A stretch of 64,000 bases of DNA from Cellvibrio sp. pealriver (GCF_001183545.1 NZ_KQ236688.1:1021149-1085148), one strand, 5' to 3'. Shown: positions 26,766 through 37,372, counted from the first letter of the stretch. Notes: generated by a model from the sequence alone, not told the origin. Numbers and translations: made by a program.

Positions 26766-28154
26766 TTAACGCTTGATGCGTACCCAGTTAATATTCCAGC
26801 CACCAGCTTTGGCGAAAACACCAAAATTATAAGTGCCTGCATTAATTTGCACGTTGTGGGAAATGGTTGTCCAGGTTTGCCAGCCGCCCGTTGCAGGAAT
26901 AGCGAGCTCCCCCAACAAAATGCCACCACCATTTAAATCGGCTGAGAGCCTTCCGCCACTGGGGCTCGCAACACGGTATTCAATTGTGTAAGTACCAGAT
27001 GTTGGAATTACAACATTGTTGTACGCCATCCAATCATTGGTTTCGATCCAGCCAACATTCAACCCGCCACCGGTGTCTGTGGTGGCTTCAGTTTGTACGC
27101 CATTGTTGGCGAAATAATTTTCTGCCTGGATCAGGGTATTAAAACTTCCCGTACTTTCGATCACAATTGAGCTGGCGCTATCATTAAAACCTTCATTGAC
27201 AAGGCAATTATCATCGCCGGTCTTGGTTAACGCATTACCAGTGAAATTGTCATGCTGATAGAGAGTGACGCTGTGGCCTGCTTGTACTCGCAGAGATGAA
27301 ATATCGTCGTTGGCGATTCCTCGGGCTTGCAATTGACTCAGGGTATAGCGACCTACCGGAAGGCCAACAGTGTAGCCGCCGTAATCACAGTGTTGTGAAA
27401 CTCTTACTGGGCCAGATGAACCCGCCGTAGGCCTGAATGCAGCGATTTCATCGCGCACGTTGTGAATTGCGAGTGCGCCATAAGCTTCATTTGCTTGACC
27501 CACAGGTATTCCGCATGGAAGCCCGCGGCAAGTAAGGTTGGGGTTAGAGAAACGATTAACGCGCGTTGTGTTAAACACGCCCTCATAGGCCATGATGTCT
27601 ACAAATACATTATCGACACCATAACCAACACCGTAGCGGAAACGAGCACCAGAGGTGTCGCCTTGTTTGCGTGAGTGGTTCAGACCCATGTTATGTCCGA
27701 GTTCATGCGCAACTACCATAGGGCCGCACCCTGGAGCACTGACATTCCATGTCCAGTTTTTATCCACCGCAACATATCCAACACCGCAAGCCCCTTTTTG
27801 GTGGAGCTGGGTAACAAAGTCAGCACCTAGTTGGTCGCGTAATGCAATCGCTGCGTTGTTAACACGTAAATTGCCAAGCACTGCGCCCATGTCTGCGCCT
27901 GCCTGCTCCATTTCACGTACACCCACCAGACGCAACTGCACATCTATTTGGCTGTCAGCATACGCGGCATTAATTTGGTTGACCCAGTTGTTCATAGCGG
28001 TTTGGGGATCACCGCCAAAATAGTTTTTAGTGAAGTTGTCATAGAGCACAAGTAAATCGACAGTAGCTGCTTGTGCTGTGGTGCTGAGTGTGCAGCTGGT
28101 GATTCCTGCCAGCAGCAAGTGTCTGGCTGCTCTTTTAGCGCGCTGAAGGTTCAT
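26766..28154 (-). CDS. Secreted metzincin (M12-type) with beta-gamma-crystallin and CBM6 domains
   Basis: A 462-residue secreted zinc protease. The signal peptide ends near AQA (residue 29). The catalytic domain begins at once (ATVDLLVLYD), without a prodomain. Zinc ligands are in HELGHNMGLNH (150-160), and the Met-turn is DIMAY (186-190). Residues about 250-332 look like a beta-gamma-crystallin domain with two calcium motifs, NDDISS (282-287) and NDSASS (324-329). Residues about 340-461 are a CBM6-like carbohydrate-binding module (IQAENYFANNGVQTE, VGWIETNDWMAYNNV). ATG at 28154 follows GAGAGG; the TTG at 28169 is rejected. The next gene downstream is the prodomain-like protein. Confidence 0.85.
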   Translation of the reverse strand: MNLQRAKRAARHLLLAGITSCTLSTTAQAATVDLLVLYDNFTKNYFGGDPQTAMNNWVNQINAAYADSQIDVQLRLVGVREMEQAGADMGAVLGNLRVNNAAIALRDQLGADFVTQLHQKGACGVGYVAVDKNWTWNVSAPGCGPMVVAHELGHNMGLNHSRKQGDTSGARFRYGVGYGVDNVFVDIMAYEGVFNTTRVNRFSNPNLTCRGLPCGIPVGQANEAYGALAIHNVRDEIAAFRPTAGSSGPVRVSQHCDYGGYTVGLPVGRYTLSQLQARGIANDDISSLRVQAGHSVTLYQHDNFTGNALTKTGDDNCLVNEGFNDSASSIVIESTGSFNTLIQAENYFANNGVQTEATTDTGGGLNVGWIETNDWMAYNNVVIPTSGTYTIEYRVASPSGGRLSADLNGGGILLGELAIPATGGWQTWTTISHNVQINAGTYNFGVFAKAGGWNINWVRIKR

Positions 28155-28560
28155 TGCATTTCCTCTCAATTATTGTGTGATGAGTCTGTGAATGCGAAGG
28201 GAAGGCGATTCCAACCGCCCAAGGATTGGATGCCGTTTGTGCGAGGGACAACAGGCAACACTTGTCGATTTCGTTTATGGCAAATCGATTAGTGTTGCTA
28301 ACCAAGCGGATGACAACGTTATCATTCGGTGAACTTGATAATTGCAGGCTGCGTCACAGGCTTTAAAAGGTGCCAGTGGTTTGCGTAAAGTGGGAATTTT
28401 ATGACGACACAGTTTGGATAATTATTCTGAGCAAGACAGTCCCATTTTTATGGGTGATATGAAACGTCAAGGTGGAGAATTGTTCGACTTTTGGAAATGC
28501 AGCGAGCATTTAATTGCAGTTATAACTTGCGAGTTGAATAGTCAGGTTCTTTCATAAACT
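28155..28560. other. Regulatory gap between proS and metalloprotease
   Basis: About 400 nt without a gene. It holds the ribosome site and leader of the metalloprotease (GAGAGG at about 28160-28165) and the operator/promoter listed separately at 28288-28324. In 28325-28560 I see no further ORF, RNA gene or clear palindrome. Confidence 0.6.
28288..28324 (-). promoter_or_regulatory. LacI-type operator overlapping promoter of the metalloprotease
   Basis: On the minus strand a near-palindrome TGATAACGTTGTCA (28311-28324) contains TTGTCA (28311-28316) as a -35 box. A 17-nt spacer and ACTAAT (28288-28293) as -10 follow, with the start codon about 134 nt further. The central CG palindrome fits LacI-family operators. 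It matches two sites upstream of the chitinase. Confidence 0.55.
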
Positions 28561-28593
28561 AAAAAGGCGATTGCTATTGGCAATCGCCTTTTT
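28561..28593. terminator. Terminator of proS
   Basis: A 14-bp stem AAAAAGGCGATTGC / GCAATCGCCTTTTT with a 5-nt loop, 37 nt past the proS stop; symmetric A and T runs allow use on both strands. Confidence 0.9.
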
Positions 28594-28629
28594 ATTGTTC
28601 GGAATTATTGTTCTGAAAAATTGATTGGG

Positions 28630-30357
28630 TTACACCGTAATACGATCACGCAAGAAAGTTATGATGTCGCCAATTGCAATTTCTTGTTTTTCTGCATCGC
28701 GGCGGCCTTTATATTCAATCGTTCCCGCCTCAAGGCCACGATCACCAATCACGATGCGATGTGGGATACCCATGAGGTCTGTGTCAGCCAGCATTCCGCC
28801 CAAGCGTGCTTTTTCATCGTCCATAAACAGAACGTCGAAACCTGCCTTAGTCAGCTCGGTATAAAGCTCCTCGCTTTTACTCGCAACCGCTTCAGACTTA
28901 CCGATGTTGATCGGCACAATCGCGACATGGAAAGGTGCAATTGAATCTGGCCAGATAATGCCGTTTTCATCAAAGTTTTGTTCTATCGCAGACGCGACGA
29001 CGCGAGTAACGCCGATACCATAGCAACCCATGATCATGGTTTGTTCTTTGCCATTCTCATCCAGCACTCTGGCTTTCATAGCTTCAGAATATTTGGTTCC
29101 CAATTGGAAAATATGACCGACCTCAATGCCACGTTTGATTTCCAATGAGCCTTTGCCGCAAGGGCTTGGGTCACCGGTAACAACATTGCGGATATCCGCT
29201 ACCAATGGTGCCTGTACATCGCGCTCCCAATTAACACCGGTTAAATGGAAACCATCTTTGTTGGCTCCGCAAACGAAATCGGCAAGGTGCGCCGCGGAAT
29301 GGTCAACAATCACAGAAATTGTGAGGCCGACAGGACCAATAGATCCTATGCCAACTCCCAGTTCTGCTTTGATACGAGCCTCGGGAGCGAGTGTCAGTGG
29401 CGATGCAATGCCGGTTAATTTTTCTGCCTTGATTTCATTAAGTTCGTGGTCGCCGCGTAAGACTAATGCCACCAACGGTTGGGTTTTGTCTTCGCGTATT
29501 TCGCCCAGCACAATCAGTGTTTTCACCGTTTGTTGCGGGGACACTTTCAGGAATTCAGCAACCTCATCAATAGAATGTTTACCAGGCGTTGCAACCTCTT
29601 GCATCAGATGTTGCGGCGCAGGGCGTGGTGTCGTTGGTGGCAATGCCTCGGCTTTTTCAATGTTGGCTGCATAGTCGCTGCCGTTACTGAAAGCAATGTC
29701 ATCTTCACCGCTCTCGGCCAGTACATGGAACTCATGAGAGAATGCGCCACCGATGGAGCCTGTATCGGCCAGTACCGGACGGAACTGCAAGCCCAAACGC
29801 GTGAAAATACTGCAATAGGTTGCGTGCATTACATCGTAAGTTTGTTGCAGTGATTCGTGACTTGTGTGAAAGGAATAGGCATCTTTCATGATAAATTCAC
29901 GTGAGCGCATTACCCCAAAACGTGGGCGGATTTCATCGCGGAATTTAGTTTGGATTTGATAAAAATTAGCCGGTAGTTGTTTGTAGCTTTTGATTTCGTT
30001 GCGAATCAAATCAGTAATCACTTCTTCATGGGTTGGTCCCAAGCAAAAAGGGCGCTCATGGCGATCACTCATACGCAATAGTTCCGGGCCATATTGCTGC
30101 CAGCGGCCAGATTCTTCCCACAATTCTGCAGGTTGCACTACTGGCATCAATACTTCCTGAGCACCGGATTTATCCATTTCCTCGCGCACGATTTTTTCTA
30201 CCTTACGCAACACGCGAAGACCAAGCGGTAGCCAGTTATAAAGGCCGGAGGCCATCTTGCGGATCATGCCCGCACGTAACATCAATTTATGGCTGATAAC
30301 TTCCGCATCTGCGGGGGTTTCCTTGAGGGTAGCAATTAAAAATCGGCTGGAACGCAT
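28630..30357 (-). CDS. proS: Prolyl-tRNA synthetase
   Basis: A 575-residue class II aminoacyl-tRNA synthetase of the bacterial type, charging tRNA-Pro. Motif 1 is around [24 protein letters not shown], motif 2 is [25 protein letters not shown] and motif 3 is [15 protein letters not shown]. The long insertion between motifs 2 and 3 (about 225-400, with VKTLIVLGE and [17 protein letters not shown]) is the YbaK-like editing domain that clears Ala-tRNA-Pro. The first ATG gives the standard [13 protein letters not shown] start. It appears monocistronic. Confidence 0.97.
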   Translation of the reverse strand: MRSSRFLIATLKETPADAEVISHKLMLRAGMIRKMASGLYNWLPLGLRVLRKVEKIVREEMDKSGAQEVLMPVVQPAELWEESGRWQQYGPELLRMSDRHERPFCLGPTHEEVITDLIRNEIKSYKQLPANFYQIQTKFRDEIRPRFGVMRSREFIMKDAYSFHTSHESLQQTYDVMHATYCSIFTRLGLQFRPVLADTGSIGGAFSHEFHVLAESGEDDIAFSNGSDYAANIEKAEALPPTTPRPAPQHLMQEVATPGKHSIDEVAEFLKVSPQQTVKTLIVLGEIREDKTQPLVALVLRGDHELNEIKAEKLTGIASPLTLAPEARIKAELGVGIGSIGPVGLTISVIVDHSAAHLADFVCGANKDGFHLTGVNWERDVQAPLVADIRNVVTGDPSPCGKGSLEIKRGIEVGHIFQLGTKYSEAMKARVLDENGKEQTMIMGCYGIGVTRVVASAIEQNFDENGIIWPDSIAPFHVAIVPINIGKSEAVASKSEELYTELTKAGFDVLFMDDEKARLGGMLADTDLMGIPHRIVIGDRGLEAGTIEYKGRRDAEKQEIAIGDIITFLRDRITV

Positions 30358-30505
30358 AGTGATAACTTCTTGGTGGCTATAATGGTTGAAAGCCGCCTAT
30401 TCTACGGTGGTTAAGGGTATTGGTATAGCATCGAGAAAGTGAATTTCCTGTGTGTTTTTGAGTCCCAGTACTGGTAAGTTTGCGTTAACCAAAAGGATAA
30501 CAACT

Positions 30506-30928
30506 ATGTTTGAACTACATCCACGCCTCGCCCAAGATTCCATTGTTATCGGTGAATTTGATCTCTCGTTGTTATTACTTAGCCGGGATGCCAATTACCC
30601 TTGGTGCATTCTGGTGCCCAAGCGCGAGGATATCTACGAAATTCACCATTTAACTGAAGATGAGCAGTTGCAATTAATCCGTGAGTCGTGCCGTTTGTCG
30701 GAGGTTATGACGAGCTTGTTTGATGCGGACAAAATGAACGTCGCCGCTCTGGGAAATGTAGTGCGTCAGTTGCATGTGCATCATATTGCTCGGTTTACCG
30801 ATGACCCTGCTTGGCCACAGCCGATATGGGGTAAGTTGCCAGCGAAGGATTATGATTCTGAAGAGCTTTCCGAGCGCATCAAGCGTTTACAAAATGCATT
30901 GGTAGGGGAGGGTTTTGCAATTTTATAG
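30506..30928 (+). CDS. HIT family protein
   Basis: A 140-residue protein with the histidine triad QLHVHHIAR at about 91-99 (His-x-His-x-His-like), after the usual strand-helix core (SLLLLSRDANYPWCILVPKRE). HIT proteins hydrolyse nucleotide phosphoramidates, dinucleoside polyphosphates or related bonds, and the substrate here is unknown. ATG at 30506 follows AAAAGGAT; an in-frame upstream start at 30452 is rejected as it adds 18 non-conserved residues. It is divergent from proS, with a strong terminator downstream. Confidence 0.88.
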   Translation: MFELHPRLAQDSIVIGEFDLSLLLLSRDANYPWCILVPKREDIYEIHHLTEDEQLQLIRESCRLSEVMTSLFDADKMNVAALGNVVRQLHVHHIARFTDDPAWPQPIWGKLPAKDYDSEELSERIKRLQNALVGEGFAIL

Positions 30929-30946
30929 ATGAGATTAATACATATA

Positions 30947-30973
30947 AAAAAGCCCCGCTGTGCGGGGCTTTTT
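30947..30973. terminator. Bidirectional terminator between HIT and HU-like genes
   Basis: A 12-bp stem AAAAAGCCCCGC / GCGGGGCTTTTT with a TGT loop. Confidence 0.92.
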
Positions 30974-30995
30974 ATCTGAATAGCTAGCTGTTTAA

Positions 30996-31460
30996 TTACA
31001 CAGCAAATTCTTTCAGTTTTTTCAGTGGGCGCACTTTTACAGAAGTGCTGGCTGGTTTAGCTTTGAACATCACTTCTTCACCAGTGAAAGGATTGATACC
31101 TTTACGTGCCTTGGTGGCAGGTTTTTTCACGGTAGTAATTTTCAACAGGCCTGGGAATACGAACTCGCCAACACCTTTCTTTTTGATGTGGCCTTCAATG
31201 ATATTGGTCAATTCATCCAAAACTGCCTGAACTTGCTTTTTGCTCAGTTCAGTCGCATCAGAGATTTGCTGCAACATTTGGGTTTTGTTTTGACGCTCTG
31301 CGATTGGTTTAACAACAGCAGGAGCAGCTTTAAGGGCAGGTGCTTTTTTAGCAGCAGCTTTTGGTGCAGGCGCTTTTTTAGCAACTGCTTTTGGTGCAGC
31401 TTTAGCAGCAGGCGCTTTTTTAGGAGCGGCTTTTGGAGCGGCAGGTTTTTTGGCGGCCAT
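30996..31460 (-). CDS. HU-family DNA-binding protein with N-terminal Ala/Lys/Pro tail
   Basis: A 154-residue nucleoid protein. Residues 1-55 are a histone H1-like tail made of repeats such as KAAPKKAPAAK and AKKAPAPKAA. Residues about 57-154 are an HU fold: NKTQMLQQISDATELSKKQVQAVLDELTNII, then GEFVFPGLLKITTVKKPATKARKGINPFTGEE, which is the DNA-gripping arm. Typical HU is about 90 residues, so the tail is an addition. It has a good AAGGAAT ribosome site. Tails like this usually add DNA or RNA binding and compaction; the exact role here is inferred. Confidence 0.85.
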   Translation of the reverse strand: MAAKKPAAPKAAPKKAPAAKAAPKAVAKKAPAPKAAAKKAPALKAAPAVVKPIAERQNKTQMLQQISDATELSKKQVQAVLDELTNIIEGHIKKKGVGEFVFPGLLKITTVKKPATKARKGINPFTGEEVMFKAKPASTSVKVRPLKKLKEFAV

Positions 31461-31773
31461 TTTGGATTCCTTCTTTATTAATTAACTGTGGGTATGTTTA
31501 TCTTTTAAACAAAGATGCTCGTGTAACAATTTATGCAGGCTATCTGTAAGGACAGCAACGAACATTAACGCAGGTGCATGTACCACTTACAAACTTCTGA
31601 AATATCAAAAAAGCCCTGTATTTATAGGTTCAAAGACCTTCAAATACGGATTGACGCTATATATATAGGATAAAAAACCAATCGGCAACAAAAAACAGTG
31701 TGGCTTCCGGGGAAAAAACGCTTTTTTTGCGTCTTGTGAAGTTTCGCAACCGTTTTTAAGCGGCATTTGATAC
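31461..31773. other. Gap upstream of the HU-like gene
   Basis: AT-rich, 313 nt. It must contain the HU-like promoter on the minus strand; TTGCTG and CATAAA 17 nt apart are one weak option. An imperfect hairpin (CTGTATTT ... AAATACGG, about 31615-31652) and a weak minus-strand terminator (ACGC, seven A, GCGT, T-run; about 31713-31733) lie downstream of the DUF7931 gene. No ORF or RNA gene is evident. Confidence 0.5.
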
Positions 31774-32289
31774 TTAGATATGCAGAATCTGGAATTCTGG
31801 CTCTGGTTCACCGTACTGCCATAGATAATTAAATTCTTCACGCAATGGCTTAACTTCGCGGCCAGCTGCGTAATTAGCAAAGCCGCGATGTAACAAGTCA
31901 TCATTTTTATAAAGTAATTTATCAGTATCTGCGAGTAAAAACCCCATCTCTTTATTGTTGGGCTCTACGGTCATTTTGCGCACAACGATTTTGGATGAGA
32001 GTCGCTGTGCCAAGCGTATTAGTGGATGGCCTGTTTCTATTGCTATTTTGGTATCTCTTACCAGTATTTGCACCTGGGCGTTGCGGCTTGAGCGGGCAAA
32101 TGCTGACAGGGTGTGGACAAAATCATTGGTGCCATAGATTTGTGCGTCTAGATCACAAGTCAGTATGGCAATGCTGCGCCTGCTTTGTTCAACAATTTTC
32201 AAGCTGTGTTCGCGAAAATCTGCGATCCCTTCCAATAGCCAGAGTTGATCACTGACTGTAGATTGTTCAGCCATATCCAAGCATCCCAT
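31774..32289 (-). CDS. DUF7931-type protein, possibly PLD-like fold
   Basis: A 171-residue cytoplasmic protein. The pattern FREHSLKIVEQSRRSIAILTCDLDAQIYG, then FVHTLSAFARSSRNAQVQILVRDTK and HPLIRLAQRLSSKIVVRK, looks like the alternating strand-helix core of phospholipase D-like proteins, but no HKD motif is seen. It matches what I know as DUF7931, often found fused to or beside a GNAT domain. Its ATG overlaps the GNAT stop (TAATG), so the two are translationally coupled. Function unknown. Confidence 0.65.
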   Translation of the reverse strand: MGCLDMAEQSTVSDQLWLLEGIADFREHSLKIVEQSRRSIAILTCDLDAQIYGTNDFVHTLSAFARSSRNAQVQILVRDTKIAIETGHPLIRLAQRLSSKIVVRKMTVEPNNKEMGFLLADTDKLLYKNDDLLHRGFANYAAGREVKPLREEFNYLWQYGEPEPEFQILHI

Positions 32290-32756
32290 TACGATGAAGA
32301 TTCAGAGGTCGGCAGGGTGGGTATGTGTAAAAACATACTGACATGCGGGATTCCTGCATCCATGAATATATCGCCTTGTGCAACAAAGCCAAGATGTTGA
32401 TAAAAAGTGCAGCGCTCAAGTTGAGCATTTAAATGAATAGGATGAGGCGCTGTTTTAACGCAGTGCGCAACAATAAATTCCATTAATTGATGTCCAATTC
32501 CCTGTTTCCGAAACGATTTTAATACGGCTACGCGCCCTATGTGAAAGCAAGGTTGTTCATTGTGCTCATCAACAAACAGGCGAGCACAGGCTACAGGGGT
32601 GGAATCTTTGTAAACTAGAAAATGGGTGGCTGTTTCATCCAACTCGTCCCATTCATCTGCAACTGGTATTTGTTGCTCTTTTATAAAAACGTTAATGCGT
32701 ATATCCGCCAGTTCCCTTGAATGTGTATGCCAGTCGGTAACTATTATTTGATGCAT
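32289..32756 (-). CDS. GNAT family N-acetyltransferase
   Basis: A 155-residue protein with the GNAT core: ELADIRINVFIKEQQIPVADEWDELDE, then CFHIGRVAVLKSFRKQGIGHQLMEFIV, where RKQGIGHQL is the acetyl-CoA pyrophosphate loop, and a C-terminal FYQHLGFVAQGDIF. It resembles ElaA/YjcF-type acetyltransferases with unknown substrates. The ATG at 32756 (MHQIIVTDWH) fits the family start. A longer TTG start at 32828 overlapping the upstream gene is possible, with AGGAAA before it. Confidence 0.82.
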   Translation of the reverse strand: MHQIIVTDWHTHSRELADIRINVFIKEQQIPVADEWDELDETATHFLVYKDSTPVACARLFVDEHNEQPCFHIGRVAVLKSFRKQGIGHQLMEFIVAHCVKTAPHPIHLNAQLERCTFYQHLGFVAQGDIFMDAGIPHVSMFLHIPTLPTSESSS

Positions 32757-32817
32757 AAATGTATGGCCATATTCAGGGATTGGTGGGGATGCGGACGCGT
32801 TCCCCACCCTGGAAACC

Positions 32818-33972
32818 TTATTCGTCAACTAATAGGGTTTCCTGATTGATCAGCTGGGTAATCGCAGCACGGTCAACAGGATCTTGTACTAGTGCTTTGA
32901 TATCGCGCCAGCTAATTTCCACCTCTTTACACACCAGCTCAGCCAGTTGACGCGAACAGCAAATTGCCTCGCCATCGGCAAACAGCAAGGTGCCTTTTTC
33001 ATCACTGTGAAACGCAAGTCGTGCAGATGGATGGCGCCAAAGCAATTCGCCATCAGCCAGTGCAGCCTGCCATTCATCGGCATCTATATCCAACGGCTCT
33101 TCCTGAGTTTGCTCAAGGTATTTGCGTTCGGTCATAAACTTCCCAAACCAGAACGCAATTTTTTCTTGGGTGAGATGCTGAAGAACAATATCACGTACTT
33201 GATCAATCGCTTTTGCGTTGATTTCTCCGGGATTATCTTGCAGTGTTAAATCGGGGTCGGCATAGCGCAAATCGTCTTCAACAGACAGCGCAATTTCCTG
33301 ACCGATTTCGGAAATAATATCGGCATGGCTGGGCGCGCGAAAGCCGATAGAGTAGGTCATGCAATCGTCTCCCTGCGCGTTACCCCAGTGAGCAATGCCA
33401 GGGGGGATATAAAGCATATCGCCCGGTTCCAATACCCATTCATCGGTGGTTTGGAATTCGCTGAGAATTTTCAGGCGTGTGCCTTCAACACGCGGTGAAT
33501 TGCTGTCGCACATCTGGCCGATTCTCCAATGGCGTTTGCCCAAACCTTGAAGCAAAAATACATCATAGTAATCGAAGTGTGGACCTACACCGCCTTTGTC
33601 CGGCGCGTAGCTGATCATTAAGTCGTCCAGTCGCCAATTGGGGATGAAGCGAAAATGATCCAGCAGTTGATTGACTTCTGGCACCCATTGATCGACAGCT
33701 TGAACTAATAAAGTCCAATGGGTTTCGGGCAATTGTTCAAAGGTTTTTTCATCAAATGGGCCATTGCGTAATTCCCAAGGTGTAGTACCGTTTTCCAAAA
33801 CAATACGCGATTCAACTTCTTCCTCAAGTGCGAGACCTGCAAGCTCATCCGGAGAGAGTGGAGATTCAAAACCAGGAAATGCATTGCGAATCAATAGTGG
33901 CTTTTTTTGCCAATAATCGCGTAGAAATTCTTCGATAGGCATATCGCCAAGATGGGTGAGTGGTGTTGTCAT
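32818..33972 (-). CDS. roxA: Ribosomal protein L16 arginine hydroxylase RoxA (YcfD-like cupin)
   Basis: A 384-residue Fe(II)/2-oxoglutarate-dependent JmjC-type oxygenase. In E. coli the homologue YcfD hydroxylates Arg81 of L16. The N-terminal part is MPIEEFLRDYWQKKPLLIRNAFPGF. The iron site is HFDYYDVFLLQ (His-x-Asp), with a distal His in PPGIAHWGNAQGDDC, and a C-terminal winged-helix dimer part follows. The ATG at 33972 is preferred over a TTG two codons earlier. It heads a three-gene unit with GNAT and DUF7931. Confidence 0.88.
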   Translation of the reverse strand: MTTPLTHLGDMPIEEFLRDYWQKKPLLIRNAFPGFESPLSPDELAGLALEEEVESRIVLENGTTPWELRNGPFDEKTFEQLPETHWTLLVQAVDQWVPEVNQLLDHFRFIPNWRLDDLMISYAPDKGGVGPHFDYYDVFLLQGLGKRHWRIGQMCDSNSPRVEGTRLKILSEFQTTDEWVLEPGDMLYIPPGIAHWGNAQGDDCMTYSIGFRAPSHADIISEIGQEIALSVEDDLRYADPDLTLQDNPGEINAKAIDQVRDIVLQHLTQEKIAFWFGKFMTERKYLEQTQEEPLDIDADEWQAALADGELLWRHPSARLAFHSDEKGTLLFADGEAICCSRQLAELVCKEVEISWRDIKALVQDPVDRAAITQLINQETLLVDE

Positions 33973-34082
33973 TTTCAATACCTACGGAGTGATATGTAGG
34001 TTGGGGTGAGCTTACAAACCCCAACACGACCATCTCAAGATTTCACGATGGTGTCAGATATGGATAAACAAAATACATCTCA

Positions 34083-34114
34083 AAAATAAGGGCTCTATAG
34101 AGCCCTTATTTTTT
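34083..34114 (-). terminator. Terminator of purB
   Basis: A 13-bp stem AAAATAAGGGCTC / GAGCCCTTATTTT with a TATA loop, immediately after the purB stop; it also acts as a barrier before the roxA promoter. Confidence 0.85.
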
Positions 34115-34120
34115 CACAAT

Positions 34121-35512
<1,392 letters not shown>

Positions 35513-35572
35513 TTAAAAATAGAATAGAAAATTAAATCTGGTTGCTGTGTTGTAGATTCCGCGTTTGATAAA

Positions 35573-36196
35573 TCAGATGCGGCGCAAAAGGTCATCTACC
35601 TGTTGCGCAATATGCTTGCGGTAAAATAACAGTTGCAAACGATTGCCGCCTACTTGCCGCCACAGAATCGCTGAACGCACGGCAGAAAGTAAAAGCGCAC
35701 GTATTTGATTGGCAATGCGCTGCTGTTGTAGATAATTGTAGTCGCCATTGACTTGGATGCGGAATTGGAAGGTACTTAAGGTTTCGCTGTAGAGTGTTCC
35801 GAGATTGGCGATAACATTATCGTGTGTTGATGAGAAGTGTTGGGCTTGCTGCTTGACCTGTTCCAAGCGGCTGCCGATTACTTTCAGCATGTCCGGGCGA
35901 CCAGCAAGCTTCTTCTGCAAATGAAGCACACCGAGTCCATAACGCAACGTTTCGCGATACTTCTGGGTTCCAGGGCGAAGTAACTCACGCATAACTTCTA
36001 GCCCGCTACGCAGATTTTCAATATTGCCGCCGTAGACAGCCAGAGTTGATTCAGGATTGAGATCCAGCACACTTTCAATGCTGCATTTGAAGATGTCCGG
36101 TGGTACGTAACCGGTTTTGGCAACTTGCTCTACCATAGCCGTTGCCTGAAATATGCCCGCAAGGGCGATGGTAATATCTTGCCAATTTTTGCTCAC
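35573..36196 (-). CDS. hflD: HflD (lysogenisation regulator, YcfC family)
   Basis: A 207-residue helical peripheral membrane protein. The family start NWQDITIALAGIFQATAMVEQVAKTG is clear, as is ESVLDLNPESTLAVYGGNIENLRSGL. In E. coli HflD affects lambda CII stability; its native role in other bacteria is unclear. The gene lies between mnmA and purB, in the standard order. ATG at 36196 is the only good start. Confidence 0.92.
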   Translation of the reverse strand: MSKNWQDITIALAGIFQATAMVEQVAKTGYVPPDIFKCSIESVLDLNPESTLAVYGGNIENLRSGLEVMRELLRPGTQKYRETLRYGLGVLHLQKKLAGRPDMLKVIGSRLEQVKQQAQHFSSTHDNVIANLGTLYSETLSTFQFRIQVNGDYNYLQQQRIANQIRALLLSAVRSAILWRQVGGNRLQLLFYRKHIAQQVDDLLRRI

Positions 36197-36256
36197 GCGA
36201 AACTCTCTTTGTGTATATCCGGGTGTTTGACCCTGTGATTTAAAACAATAAGCGGA

Positions 36257-37372
36257 TTAGCGATTATCAGCCGATTCGATAACGGCTCCACCCAAGCAAA
36301 CGTCCTCTTTGTAAAAAACGACAGATTGGCCGGGTGTGACAGCGCGCTGTGGCTGGTCGAAATGCACATCGAGCGAACCATTTTCCTGTACTTGTACGGT
36401 ACAGGCTTGATCCGGTTGGCGATAACGGGTTTTGGCCATGCACCTGAAGTCAGATGAGGGCGGTGTACCATTAATCCAATGGGCTTGCTGGGCAATTAAG
36501 TGATTTGTGAAGAGCAACGGGTGATCAGTGCCTTGTACAACGACTAAAACATTTCGGTCCAGATCTTTTTGGGCAACGAACCACGGCTCTTCATTGGCAC
36601 CTTTCACGCCGCCGATCCCCAGCCCTTGGCGTTGGCCGATGGTGTGATACATCAAACCCATGTGTTCGCCAATAACGTTGCCATCCGGTGTTTGGATTTC
36701 ACCGGGTTGTGCAGGCAGGTATTGCTGCAAAAAATCTTTAAAGCGGCGCTCCCCAATAAAACAGATCCCGGTACTGTCTTTTTTATTGTGGGTAACCAGC
36801 CCATATTCTTCTGCAATACGGCGCACCTCAGGCTTTTCCAGTTCACCCACCGGAAACAAGGATTTGGCAAATTCAGCTTCGCCCACAGCATGCAAGAAAT
36901 AACTTTGATCTTTGTTAGGGTCTAGTCCTTTCAATAGATGGGCGCGGCCATCAAAATCAGCCCGACGTACGTAGTGACCGGTGGCAATCAGTTCGCCCCC
37001 CAGCATGCGTGCATACTCCATGAATACTTTGAACTTGATTTCACGATTGCACAGGATATCAGGGTTGGGCGTGCGGCCTGCTTTGTATTCTTCTAGAAAG
37101 TGTTCGAACACATTATCCCAGTATTCGGCAGCGAAATTGGCCGTGTGCAGCTTTATGCCGATGCGCTCGCAGACCATTTCGGCATCGGCAAGGTCTGCTT
37201 TTGCAGTGCAATATTCAGTGCCGTCATCTTCATCCCAGTTTTTCATGAACAGCCCTTCGACTTGATAGCCTTGCTGCTTCAGGAGTAGGGCGGAGACGGA
37301 AGAATCCACACCGCCAGACATTCCGACGATGACTCTTTTGCCTGAGTTGGCGGGGAGATTTGTTTCTGGCAT
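36257..37372 (-). CDS. mnmA: tRNA-specific 2-thiouridylase MnmA
   Basis: A 371-residue enzyme that activates U34 of tRNA Lys/Glu/Gln with ATP and inserts sulfur. The PP-loop is [10 protein letters not shown] (16-25). The catalytic cysteines are in [12 protein letters not shown] and [11 protein letters not shown]. GKIxG-like C-terminal beta domains complete the protein. ATG at 37372 is used; the TTG at 37381 is weaker, and neither has a clear Shine-Dalgarno site. tusA in this window could feed it through the Tus relay. Confidence 0.95.
   Translation of the reverse strand: MPETNLPANSGKRVIVGMSGGVDSSVSALLLKQQGYQVEGLFMKNWDEDDGTEYCTAKADLADAEMVCERIGIKLHTANFAAEYWDNVFEHFLEEYKAGRTPNPDILCNREIKFKVFMEYARMLGGELIATGHYVRRADFDGRAHLLKGLDPNKDQSYFLHAVGEAEFAKSLFPVGELEKPEVRRIAEEYGLVTHNKKDSTGICFIGERRFKDFLQQYLPAQPGEIQTPDGNVIGEHMGLMYHTIGQRQGLGIGGVKGANEEPWFVAQKDLDRNVLVVVQGTDHPLLFTNHLIAQQAHWINGTPPSSDFRCMAKTRYRQPDQACTVQVQENGSLDVHFDQPQRAVTPGQSVVFYKEDVCLGGAVIESADNR

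Noticed and set aside
29126..29674. 182-residue open frame on the plus strand inside proS
   Set aside because: Antisense shadow of the proS editing domain; no start signal or family match.
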